From Candidatus Zixiibacteriota bacterium (GTDB taxonomy: Bacteria > Zixibacteria > MSB-5A5 > CAIYYT01): a DNA stretch of 5,761 nucleotides. The position numbers were made by a program, and so were the translations under genes. The notes beneath the pieces are model-generated. The model was given only the letters and a program-made list of their open reading frames with translations, was not told the DNA's origin and did no database searches. Positions within the stretch are counted from its first letter, which is position 1; every line of letters starts with the position of its first letter. Below, in pieces: positions 1 through 5,761 of this stretch. The stretch lies in NCBI GenBank assembly GCA_026397575.1, contig JAPLUP010000495.1, forward strand, positions 1 through 5,761. Direction: 5' to 3'.

Positions 1-2197
1 GTTTGAGAATCTCATCACGCTTGTGCCTTTGCGCATGCCGTAGCTTGGCGAGTTCAAGCAAGATGCTTGCTTCGAATTCAACGAGGTTGATCCGCCTGTC
101 ACGCAACAACGCCTCATTCAAATGACTCTCCGCTTCCTTGAGATTGCCGTTCGCTAGATAGACCGCCCCAAGCAGCCATTCGGCGCGGATGATGTCGGCC
201 TCGTAATGTTCTGCATCAGCCATTTCTCTCGCCCTTTGAGCGTGCTCAAGCGCTTGCCGAGGGTCTGACATTAACAACATCCGCAGAGCGCGATGGGACC
301 AGACCAAGCCCTCCGATTGCTTCGCCTGCAACTTCTCGAACCCCTCAAGTGCTTTCGACAACTCCTCGGCAGACTCCTTGAACCTGCCACGATAGTCGAG
401 CAATCGACCAAGTTCGCGATGGCCGGCCGACTCTTGGTGTGCGCTATTGATCTTCTGAGAGATGCTGATGCATCGGCGAAGGTTGAGTTCGGCAGAATCG
501 AGGCGACCCAACTGAAGCTCCGCCATATATGCAAGGTTGCCCAAGCCGATGGCGACTCCGAGAGAATGGGCACTCTTCTCGTCCACGTCATTGGAACTCT
601 GAAACAACGGAATAGCCTTCCTCGGCTGGCCGGACAACGCATACGAGTTCGCTAGACCGTTCAGGGTCCACGCTTGAGCCGCTTCGCCGTTTAGCCGCGG
701 GGGTTTGTCACCTTCGTCAGGCAACAGCAAACGCAATAAATCGATGCGCAAGCTGTATGCGCCAAAGCGAAAGTACGTGGCGTAAGTAATTCTGTCGTAA
801 AACAACCGAAATGCCTCGTCATACTGGCCTGAGTTCACAGTATGATGATATAACTCGATCACGGGGTCAAGGTCAGCCAGGGACTCGATTTCCTCTTCCT
901 TCTTGCTGGGCACGGTGGTGAAATAGTCGCGCAACTGCGAGTGGACCCCCTGTTTGTCTGTCAGGCGGTCGTAACAATAGCGGCGGATGATCGGATGGAG
1001 ATCGTATTTGTTGGTTGCTAGATCACGAAGCAACAGCCCGCGGTCAACAAGGTCAATCAGAGCAGTGTCGAATTCCTGCTGGTCGCCGAAGTCTTTCCTG
1101 AATATCACCATGCTGTCATAGGCCATTGGATTGCGGAATGCAGCCAGTTCGCTAATCAGCTTGCGCTTCTTCTCGTCCAGAGAATTGTATGCGAGTTCAA
1201 GAATGTGATGCTCTCTTGGGATTTCCTGTGGCAGAGGGTTATGCTCTGTCCACGTGACAATGTCGCGGGGATGCTCCAAGTCACGGAAGATCATACCCCT
1301 GAGCAAGCGCAGCGACAGGGGGTGACAACCGTACTTCTCGCATGCCGCCTCGATTTCAGCCCGTGTTCCGATTATTCTGAGCTCCTTGCCGTCGGTCTGC
1401 TTCTCCGGCTGCTGATAGAATTCGACCGCGTCGGCCTTTTGTAGTTCGACCAGCTTCCTGTGTCGACAATCGTCAAGCCCGTCAAGCTCTCTCGGAAACA
1501 AGCGGCTGGTGATCAGAATCTTGCTCTTGATATCAGACGACGTCAACCACTGCAGGAAATTCCCGGCGTTGGGATCGATACAGGTGCAATAGTCATCTTT
1601 CTTGTCCTCGGGAACCTCGTCCCCTTGATAAGGTGATCCGAGACCGGCGTAGGCACGCAGGATACGTTCAGCGCCGTCGAGGATGATGAGATAACGCTTC
1701 TTGCAGAGTAGTTGGCAGAGCCATTGCATGCGATCATAAGTTGACGGGATTCCTTTAACCCTTGGCTCATCTCCGGTGAGGTAGATCAGCGTCTTCTCCA
1801 GAAACGTCTCGAAACGCGATTCTTTTTCGTAGAACGACCACCAGATGACGCCATCCGGCTTGGGGTCGGAGTTGAGTACGTCCTCGTGCAACCAATACCA
1901 TGTCACCGCTGATTTTCCCATACCACCGATAGCTTCATAGATGAACATCGGGTGGTGAGTGTCGGCAAACCATTCAGTCAGCTCCTTGCGTTCTGCGACT
2001 CTACCGGTGAAATTACCCGGCATGAAATAGCGGTGAGCAAAATATGGTTCGGGAGGTACGGGGATGACGGAAGTGGTAAGTAGAGCAGCAGGAGGAGAGA
2101 TGGAAGGTGTCGGTGCTTCCCCCGTATTGCCGGAAACATGAGTCTTCGGCCTGAGATAGGGTATGGCACCCCCGACATGTCTGCCCAACCTAGCCAC
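1..2197 (-). CDS. STAND (NB-ARC-like) NTPase with TPR-like repeats; 3' end beyond the left edge
   Basis: I translated this frame line by line: it has no stop from the TAG at 2267-2269 to base 1, so at least 732 codons are visible and the C-terminus is missing. Numbering is from a GTG at 2197. A Pro/Thr-rich linker (about 30-58) leads into FTGRVAER (63-70), then the P-loop GGMGKS (91-96), DGVIWWSFYE (115-124), Walker B LIILDG (D174), the sensor-like ITSR (R232), a GLPL-type GCHPLSLRLL (290-299), a winged-helix region (about 330-400) and LHP at H401 in the MHD position. From about 505 there are helical TPR-like repeats, for example W510 onward, LAYMAELQLGRLDSAE (555-570) and LGAVYLANGNLKEAE (676-690). 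Known of the family: STAND ATPases are cytosolic sensors that oligomerise on ligand binding, and many are antiviral; that role is inferred here. Its own promoter and the upstream terminator separate it from nifJ. The start is uncertain: GTG 2197, TTG 2188 and ATG 2023 all lack a clear ribosome binding site. The true N-terminus may lie in another frame from ATG 2262. Confidence 0.85.
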   Translation of the reverse strand, partial: MARLGRHVGGAIPYLRPKTHVSGNTGEAPTPSISPPAALLTTSVIPVPPEPYFAHRYFMPGNFTGRVAERKELTEWFADTHHPMFIYEAIGGMGKSAVTWYWLHEDVLNSDPKPDGVIWWSFYEKESRFETFLEKTLIYLTGDEPRVKGIPSTYDRMQWLCQLLCKKRYLIILDGAERILRAYAGLGSPYQGDEVPEDKKDDYCTCIDPNAGNFLQWLTSSDIKSKILITSRLFPRELDGLDDCRHRKLVELQKADAVEFYQQPEKQTDGKELRIIGTRAEIEAACEKYGCHPLSLRLLRGMIFRDLEHPRDIVTWTEHNPLPQEIPREHHILELAYNSLDEKKRKLISELAAFRNPMAYDSMVIFRKDFGDQQEFDTALIDLVDRGLLLRDLATNKYDLHPIIRRYCYDRLTDKQGVHSQLRDYFTTVPSKKEEEIESLADLDPVIELYHHTVNSGQYDEAFRLFYDRITYATYFRFGAYSLRIDLLRLLLPDEGDKPPRLNGEAAQAWTLNGLANSYALSGQPRKAIPLFQSSNDVDEKSAHSLGVAIGLGNLAYMAELQLGRLDSAELNLRRCISISQKINSAHQESAGHRELGRLLDYRGRFKESAEELSKALEGFEKLQAKQSEGLVWSHRALRMLLMSDPRQALEHAQRAREMADAEHYEADIIRAEWLLGAVYLANGNLKEAESHLNEALLRDRRINLVEFEASILLELAKLRHAQRHKRDEILK

Positions 2198-2262
2198 ACT
2201 ACGATCAGGAGCGAGACGATGATAGCCACACCTATTATTAGGCAAGCTCTTGCAAGCCGCAT
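2119..2262 (-). other. Possible frameshifted N-terminus of the STAND gene: transmembrane segment in another frame
   Basis: The ATG at 2262 opens a frame beginning MRLARACLIIGV. Two arginines precede an uninterrupted hydrophobic stretch of about 20 residues ending in VVWLGW, a good match to a membrane anchor or uncleaved signal anchor. The frame ends at a TGA at 1978-1980, inside the NTPase gene. Beyond about codon 40 it loses coding character, while the overlapping NTPase frame becomes Pro/Thr-rich and then clearly homologous to STAND proteins. A single extra G in either five-G run (read on the minus strand; 2169-2173 or 2119-2123) would join helix, linker and NTPase into one protein. The end given here, 2119, is the last point at which such a shift looks natural. 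Alternatives are a chance hydrophobic ORF, an assembly indel, a real disabling mutation or programmed frameshifting. The sequence alone does not decide. Confidence 0.4.
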
Positions 2263-2298
2263 ACGCCTAATCTACGTGCCGGACTGTACTCAAGTCAA
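2262..2298 (-). promoter_or_regulatory. Sigma70-like promoter for the STAND gene, possibly leaderless
   Basis: Reading the minus strand, a -35-like TTGACT (2298-2293; five of six match TTGACA) is followed after 18 bp by a -10-like TAGATT (2274-2269; TATAAT consensus). The -10 box ends six bases before the ATG at 2262, so the predicted transcript would begin at or next to that A. No Shine-Dalgarno sequence stands before this ATG, which fits a leaderless start. The position is sensible: downstream of the nifJ terminator and directly before the STAND reading frame. Short promoter motifs occur by chance, so this is a prediction. Confidence 0.45.
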
Positions 2299-2328
2299 GC
2301 CGAAACTTGCCATTGCAGTCGATACTTT

Positions 2329-2363
2329 CGCGAAGCCTGGATCCACGCCTTCGCGGGGATGAC
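2329..2363. repeat. Degenerate REP/dRS3-like dispersed palindromic repeat
   Basis: On the minus strand the segment reads GTCATCCCCGCGAAGGCG followed by TGGATCCAG. It resembles the widespread bacterial intergenic repeat whose usual core is GTCATTCCCGCGAAAGCGGGAATCCAG-like and whose accidental translations read VIPAKAGIQ or SPRRRG. Here the corresponding translations are VIPAKAWIQ and SPRRRGSR. The arms ATCCACGC (2341-2348) and GCGGGGAT (2353-2360) pair at seven of eight positions around a CTTC loop. A wider imperfect palindrome, CGCGAAG (2329-2335) with CTTCGCG (2349-2355), surrounds TGGATCCA. Only one copy is in the window, so family membership rests on recalled similarity. Confidence 0.55.
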
Positions 2364-2390
2364 ACATTCGCCGAGTGGCTGTGCACAACC

Positions 2391-2422
2391 AAAAACGCGG
2401 CAGATTTGTTGATCTGCCGCGT
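2391..2422 (-). terminator. Intrinsic terminator of nifJ
   Basis: ACGCGGCAGAT (2395-2405) and ATCTGCCGCGT (2412-2422) form a perfect 11-bp, GC-rich stem with a six-base loop (2406-2411). On the minus strand the stem runs straight into TTTTT (2395-2391, the first T also closing the stem), the classic rho-independent arrangement. It lies about 60 bp past the nifJ stop codon and has no comparable T-run on the plus strand. It should therefore stop leftward transcription from nifJ and insulate the STAND gene. Confidence 0.85.
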
Positions 2423-2438
2423 GCTTTGTATGATCGGA

Positions 2439-2461
2439 GTCAAAACCGAAGCGGTTTTGAC
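2439..2461. repeat. Perfect 10-bp inverted repeat (stem-loop) 3' of nifJ
   Basis: GTCAAAACCG (2439-2448) and CGGTTTTGAC (2452-2461) are exact reverse complements separated by only AAG. The transcript of either strand would fold into a tight hairpin with an A-rich and a U-rich flank. It sits 21 bp after the nifJ stop codon and before the stronger terminator, so it may be an accessory or bidirectional terminator or a 3'-end stabiliser of the nifJ mRNA. The GC part of the stem is short, so I do not call it a terminator outright. Confidence 0.6.
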
Positions 2462-2482
2462 CTGCACTTAGAAATGAGTAAC

Positions 2483-5400
2483 CTACTTGCTGCCATTCCC
2501 CCACGGCAGTTCGGCGAGTTGCTTGTAGTATCGGAGCTTCGCCGTGGCTTCCGCCTGTGCTTGTTCCATAGCCGCTTTGTATGCCTGCGGATTGGACGCT
2601 TTGAGAGTACGCCAGCGGTTTTCATGCGACGCATATTCCTCAAAGGTGATGCTAGGCTCTTTGGAGTCGAGCTGCAGCGGATTCTTCCCCTGCTTGGCCA
2701 GATCGGGATTGTAGCGGAACATGATCCAGTGGCCCGAATTGACCGCCCGCTCCTGTTCTTCCAGACCATGCGCCATGTCGATACCGTGCGCGATGCAGTG
2801 GCTATAGGCGATGATCAACGACGGTCCGTCGAACGCCTCCGCCTCGGCAAACGCTTTGACACATTGATTCGCGCTGGCGCCCATGGCCACACGGGCGATG
2901 TAGATCGAGCCGTAACTCATCATCTCCAGGCCCATGTCCTTTTTTGACAGTGGCTTGCCGGCGGCGGCAAACAGCGCAACGGCGCCGCGCGGTGTCGATT
3001 TCGACATCTGACCGCCGGTATTCGAATAGACTTCAGTATCAAGCACCAGCATGTTGACGTTCTTGCCGGCGGCGAGTACGTGGTCGAGACCGCCGAAACC
3101 GATATCATACGCCCAGCCGTCGCCACCGATAACCCAGACTGATTTCTTGACCAGATAGTCGGCGATTTCCAGCAGGTGTCTGGCATCAGAGCGATCCATC
3201 TTGCGAAGCTCTTTCTTGAGGTCTTCGACTTTGGCCCGCAGCACTTCGATTTCGACCGGAGTTGTCTGTAGCGCATTGGCGAATTCCGTGTGACGGTTCG
3301 GGAAAAGCGAGCCGATCAATTCGAGCGCGAACTCGCGCATCTTGTCAATCGTCAGCCGCATACCGAAACCGAATTCGGCGTTGTCTTCAAACAGCGAATT
3401 TGACCAGGCCGGTCCCCTGCCGTCGGAACGCTGAGCGTACGGAGTCGTCGGCAGGTTGCCGCCATAGATCGACGAGCAGCCGGTGGCGTTGCCGCAAATC
3501 GCACGGTCGCCAAACATCTGCGTCATCAGTTTGACGTAAGGCGTTTCACCGCAACCGGCGCAGGCGCCGGAGAACTCAAAGAGCGGCCGAATAAACTGGC
3601 TACCCTTGACCGTGTTGACGTTGAACTTCGACGTATCGGGTTCGGGAAGATCGAGGAAGAATTTGAAGTTTTCGCGCTCCGGTTCACGCAAGGGTAATTG
3701 CGAAGCCATGTTGATTGCCCGTCTCTCCGTCTTGTTGCCCTGTGCATCTTTGGCGAATGCCGGGCAGGAATAGACGCACAGTTCACAACCGGTGCAGTCT
3801 TCCGGGGCAACCTGCAACGTGTACTTCAGTCCTTTCATCGGACCGGTCATTGCGTCGATCGACTTGAAGGTCTTAGGCGCCTTGTCGAGGAATGTCGGAT
3901 CATAGACCTTGGGACGAATGGCGGCGTGCGGGCAGACCAGCGAGCAGATGTTGCACTGGATGCAGACTGCCGGCTCCCAGACTGGAATGTCGATCGCAAT
4001 GTTGCGTTTCTCATACTGGGTCGTGGCAGTCATGTATGATCCGTCAATCGGGAAAGCGCTGACCGGCAGATCATCGCCCTTGCCGGAGATAATCGTGGCG
4101 GTCACAGTCCTGACAAACTCGGGTGCATCGGTCGGAACCACCGGCGGGCGCTTAAACTTGCTGGTGATCTTGTTGGGATAAGTGACCTTCTGCAGGCCTA
4201 TGACACCGGCATCGACGGCGGCGATATTCATCTCGACAACTTTTTCGCCTTTGCTGCCATAGGTTTTCTTAATGGTCTTCTTGATGGCATCAAGTGCCGC
4301 TTGCGGCGGAATCAGCTTGGCGATCTCGAAGAAAGCGGTCTGCATGATGATGTTGATGCGCGCACCCAGACCAAGCTCTTTGGCGATCTTGACGGCATCA
4401 ATCACGTAGAATTGCGCCTTCTTGGCGATCAACTGCTCCTGCAACTCCACCGGCAACCGATCCCAGACTTCCCCGGCATCATAGGGGCTAGTCAACAGGA
4501 ACGAGCCGCCTTCAATCATCTTTTCGAGCATGTCATACTTCTCAACGAATGAGAAGTTGTGGCAAGCGATGAAGTTGGCTTGGCTGATTAGATAAGGACT
4601 GCGAATCGGGTTTTTGGCAAAGCGAACATGCGAAACAGTCACCGCGCCGGCCTTTTTGGAATCGTAAACGAAGTAGCCTTGCGCGTTCCAGTCGGTATTC
4701 TCGCCCAGAATTTTTATCGAGTTTTTGTTGGCGCTGACCGTGCCATCGGAACCAAGACCGTAGAACATGGCACGGAAGACGTCGTCGCCTTCGACATGGA
4801 AATGCTTGTCATAGTCAAGCGACGTGTGCGAGACGTCATCGACGATACCGACGGTGAAATGATTTTTCGGGACGTCCTTTTTGAGATTGTCATAGACCGC
4901 CTTGGCCATCGCCGGAGTGTATTCCTTCGAACCCAAACCATAACGACCCCCTGTGACTTTCGGCATAATCCTAAACGGTGCGATCTTGCGTTCTACCATC
5001 TCCTCCAAAGCTGCCTGCAGGTCGGCATAGAGCGGTTCGCCGACACTGCCCGGCTCTTTGGTGCGATCGAGCACGGAAATCGCCTTGACAGATGATGGAA
5101 TGGCTTTCGCCAACGCATCGACCGAGAAGGGGCGGTAAACGCGGACTTTGATGAGTCCGACTTTCTCGCCCTTGGAAGTGAGATAATCGACCGTCTCGTG
5201 CGTGGCTTCGGCGCCTGAACCCATCATGATGATCACGCGATCGGCATCGGGCGCGCCGAAATAGTCGAACAGGTGGTATTGTCTGCCGGTCAATTTGGCA
5301 AACTGGTCCATCACTTGTTGACAAGTAGTGATTGATTCCAAGTAGAAGTTGTTGACGACTTCCCTGCCTTGGAAATATACATCCGGGTTCTGCGAGGTGC

Positions 5401-5761
5401 CGCGAATCACCGGTCTATCAGGCGTCAGCGCGCGGCGACGATGGTCGAATACCAACCCATCAGGAATCATCTGGCGCATATCATCGAACGTCAGTTCCTC
5501 AACTTTGGCAACTTCATGCGAAGTGCGGAAACCGTCGAAGAAGTGTAGGAACGGAATGCGCGAACGCAGAGAGATCGCTTGCGCTATCAGCGAGTTGTCC
5601 ATGCATTCCTGCACCGATCCGGAAGCGATCATGCCGAATCCTGTGGAACGACAAGCCATGACGTCGGAATGGTCGCCGAAAATCGACAGCGCCTGTATGG
5701 CCAGCGCGCGTGCCGAGACGTGAATAACGGTCGGCGTCAGTTCGCCGGCGATTTTGAACAT
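2483..5761 (-). CDS. nifJ: Pyruvate:ferredoxin (flavodoxin) oxidoreductase; 5' end beyond the right edge
   Basis: This enzyme oxidatively decarboxylates pyruvate with CoA to acetyl-CoA and CO2, passing electrons to ferredoxin or flavodoxin (EC 1.2.7.1); it is cytosolic and oxygen-sensitive. The visible part is 1092 codons ending in TAG (2483-2485). The Met at 5761 is internal: the following GELTPTVIHVSARALA aligns with about residue 97 onward of the Desulfovibrio africanus enzyme as I recall it, so about 95-100 residues are missing, including the TPxT pyruvate-binding motif. Counting visible residues: R18 matches the conserved active-site Arg; HFFDGFRTSHE lies at 73-83; ferredoxin-like clusters at C600/603/606/610 and C656/659/662/666; proximal-cluster ligands C734, C737, C762 and C989; TPP/Mg site GGDGWAYDIG (879-888) to NTGGQ (914-918). 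It ends at about the close of the TPP domain, without the long C-terminal extension of the Desulfovibrio protein. The frame is clean, with no sign of decay. A role in nitrogen fixation is not implied. Confidence 0.97.
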   Translation of the reverse strand: MFKIAGELTPTVIHVSARALAIQALSIFGDHSDVMACRSTGFGMIASGSVQECMDNSLIAQAISLRSRIPFLHFFDGFRTSHEVAKVEELTFDDMRQMIPDGLVFDHRRRALTPDRPVIRGTSQNPDVYFQGREVVNNFYLESITTCQQVMDQFAKLTGRQYHLFDYFGAPDADRVIIMMGSGAEATHETVDYLTSKGEKVGLIKVRVYRPFSVDALAKAIPSSVKAISVLDRTKEPGSVGEPLYADLQAALEEMVERKIAPFRIMPKVTGGRYGLGSKEYTPAMAKAVYDNLKKDVPKNHFTVGIVDDVSHTSLDYDKHFHVEGDDVFRAMFYGLGSDGTVSANKNSIKILGENTDWNAQGYFVYDSKKAGAVTVSHVRFAKNPIRSPYLISQANFIACHNFSFVEKYDMLEKMIEGGSFLLTSPYDAGEVWDRLPVELQEQLIAKKAQFYVIDAVKIAKELGLGARINIIMQTAFFEIAKLIPPQAALDAIKKTIKKTYGSKGEKVVEMNIAAVDAGVIGLQKVTYPNKITSKFKRPPVVPTDAPEFVRTVTATIISGKGDDLPVSAFPIDGSYMTATTQYEKRNIAIDIPVWEPAVCIQCNICSLVCPHAAIRPKVYDPTFLDKAPKTFKSIDAMTGPMKGLKYTLQVAPEDCTGCELCVYSCPAFAKDAQGNKTERRAINMASQLPLREPERENFKFFLDLPEPDTSKFNVNTVKGSQFIRPLFEFSGACAGCGETPYVKLMTQMFGDRAICGNATGCSSIYGGNLPTTPYAQRSDGRGPAWSNSLFEDNAEFGFGMRLTIDKMREFALELIGSLFPNRHTEFANALQTTPVEIEVLRAKVEDLKKELRKMDRSDARHLLEIADYLVKKSVWVIGGDGWAYDIGFGGLDHVLAAGKNVNMLVLDTEVYSNTGGQMSKSTPRGAVALFAAAGKPLSKKDMGLEMMSYGSIYIARVAMGASANQCVKAFAEAEAFDGPSLIIAYSHCIAHGIDMAHGLEEQERAVNSGHWIMFRYNPDLAKQGKNPLQLDSKEPSITFEEYASHENRWRTLKASNPQAYKAAMEQAQAEATAKLRYYKQLAELPWGNGSK

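Noticed and set aside
271..642. Minus-strand ORF of 123 codons, Arg/Ser-rich
   Set aside because: It is an out-of-frame shadow of the TPR region; its Arg/Ser/Trp-rich composition is typical of wrong-frame translation.
293..655. Plus-strand ORF of 120 codons
   Set aside because: It lies antisense to the continuous NTPase/TPR frame, and its product has no recognisable motif.
1543..1770. Minus-strand ORF of 75 codons
   Set aside because: It is an out-of-frame overlap of the region around Walker B of the NTPase; the in-frame product carries the conserved motifs.
2021..2023. ATG 2023 as the certain start of the NTPase
   Set aside because: It is possible, but it would cut off a Pro-rich segment and a PYFAHRYF stretch that look like the normal lead-in to the FTGR motif, and no ribosome binding site precedes it. 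Kept only as an alternative.
2267..2504. Two small minus-strand ORFs and a plus-strand ORF over the intergenic region
   Set aside because: Their peptides include VIPAKAWIQ and SPRRRGSR, the familiar accidental translations of a dispersed repeat, and they span the terminator.
2375..2947. Plus-strand ORF of 190 codons
   Set aside because: Apart from its first ~100 bases, which run through the terminator hairpins, it is antisense to the oxidoreductase 3' end; long antisense ORFs are common opposite GC-biased genes.
4628..5095. Plus-strand ORF of 155 codons
   Set aside because: It is fully antisense to the conserved oxidoreductase coding sequence and shows no family motifs.
5759..5761. Met codon at the right edge as the start of the oxidoreductase
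   Set aside because: The residues after it correspond to the region about 97 residues into known family members, and the conserved N-terminal pyruvate-binding region is absent, so the Met is internal and the gene continues past the edge.

Overview
All the coding sequence I can support in this window is on the minus strand. There are two genes, and both run off an edge. The organism looks like an anaerobic or facultatively anaerobic bacterium, because the right-hand gene is an oxygen-sensitive pyruvate:ferredoxin oxidoreductase. Base composition is moderate to slightly GC-rich by eye. I cannot name the phylum from this sequence; an environmental or metagenomic lineage is plausible but is a guess.

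Right part (2483-5761): the 3' 1092 codons of a single-chain pyruvate:ferredoxin oxidoreductase (nifJ/por type). Its N-terminal ~95-100 residues lie beyond the right edge. All expected cofactor ligands in the visible part are present: two CxxCxxCxxxCP ferredoxin-like clusters, the proximal-cluster cysteines and the TPP-binding motif. The gene is followed by a 10-bp hairpin and then by a perfect 11-bp stem with a T-run, a convincing intrinsic terminator at 2391-2422.

Middle (2268-2482): about 215 bp without a gene. It holds the two hairpins, a degenerate copy of a widespread REP/dRS3-like repeat (about 2329-2363), and a sigma70-like promoter (2269-2298) pointing left into the next gene.

Left part (1-2262): a long uninterrupted minus-strand reading frame, open through the left edge, which is easily missed because it has no stop in the window. 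It encodes a STAND-class NTPase (NB-ARC-like P-loop, Walker B, sensor arginine, winged helix with an LHP motif) followed by TPR-like repeats. Proteins of this build act as signal-sensing switches, and many in bacteria are anti-phage or conflict effectors. Its N-terminus is the puzzle. The only ATG close to the promoter (2262) opens a different frame that encodes a strong transmembrane helix, and a 1-nt frame change would fuse that helix to the NTPase through a proline-rich linker.

The two genes appear to be separate transcription units, a core energy-metabolism gene and an accessory, possibly defensive, switch protein. Nothing indicates that they share a pathway.
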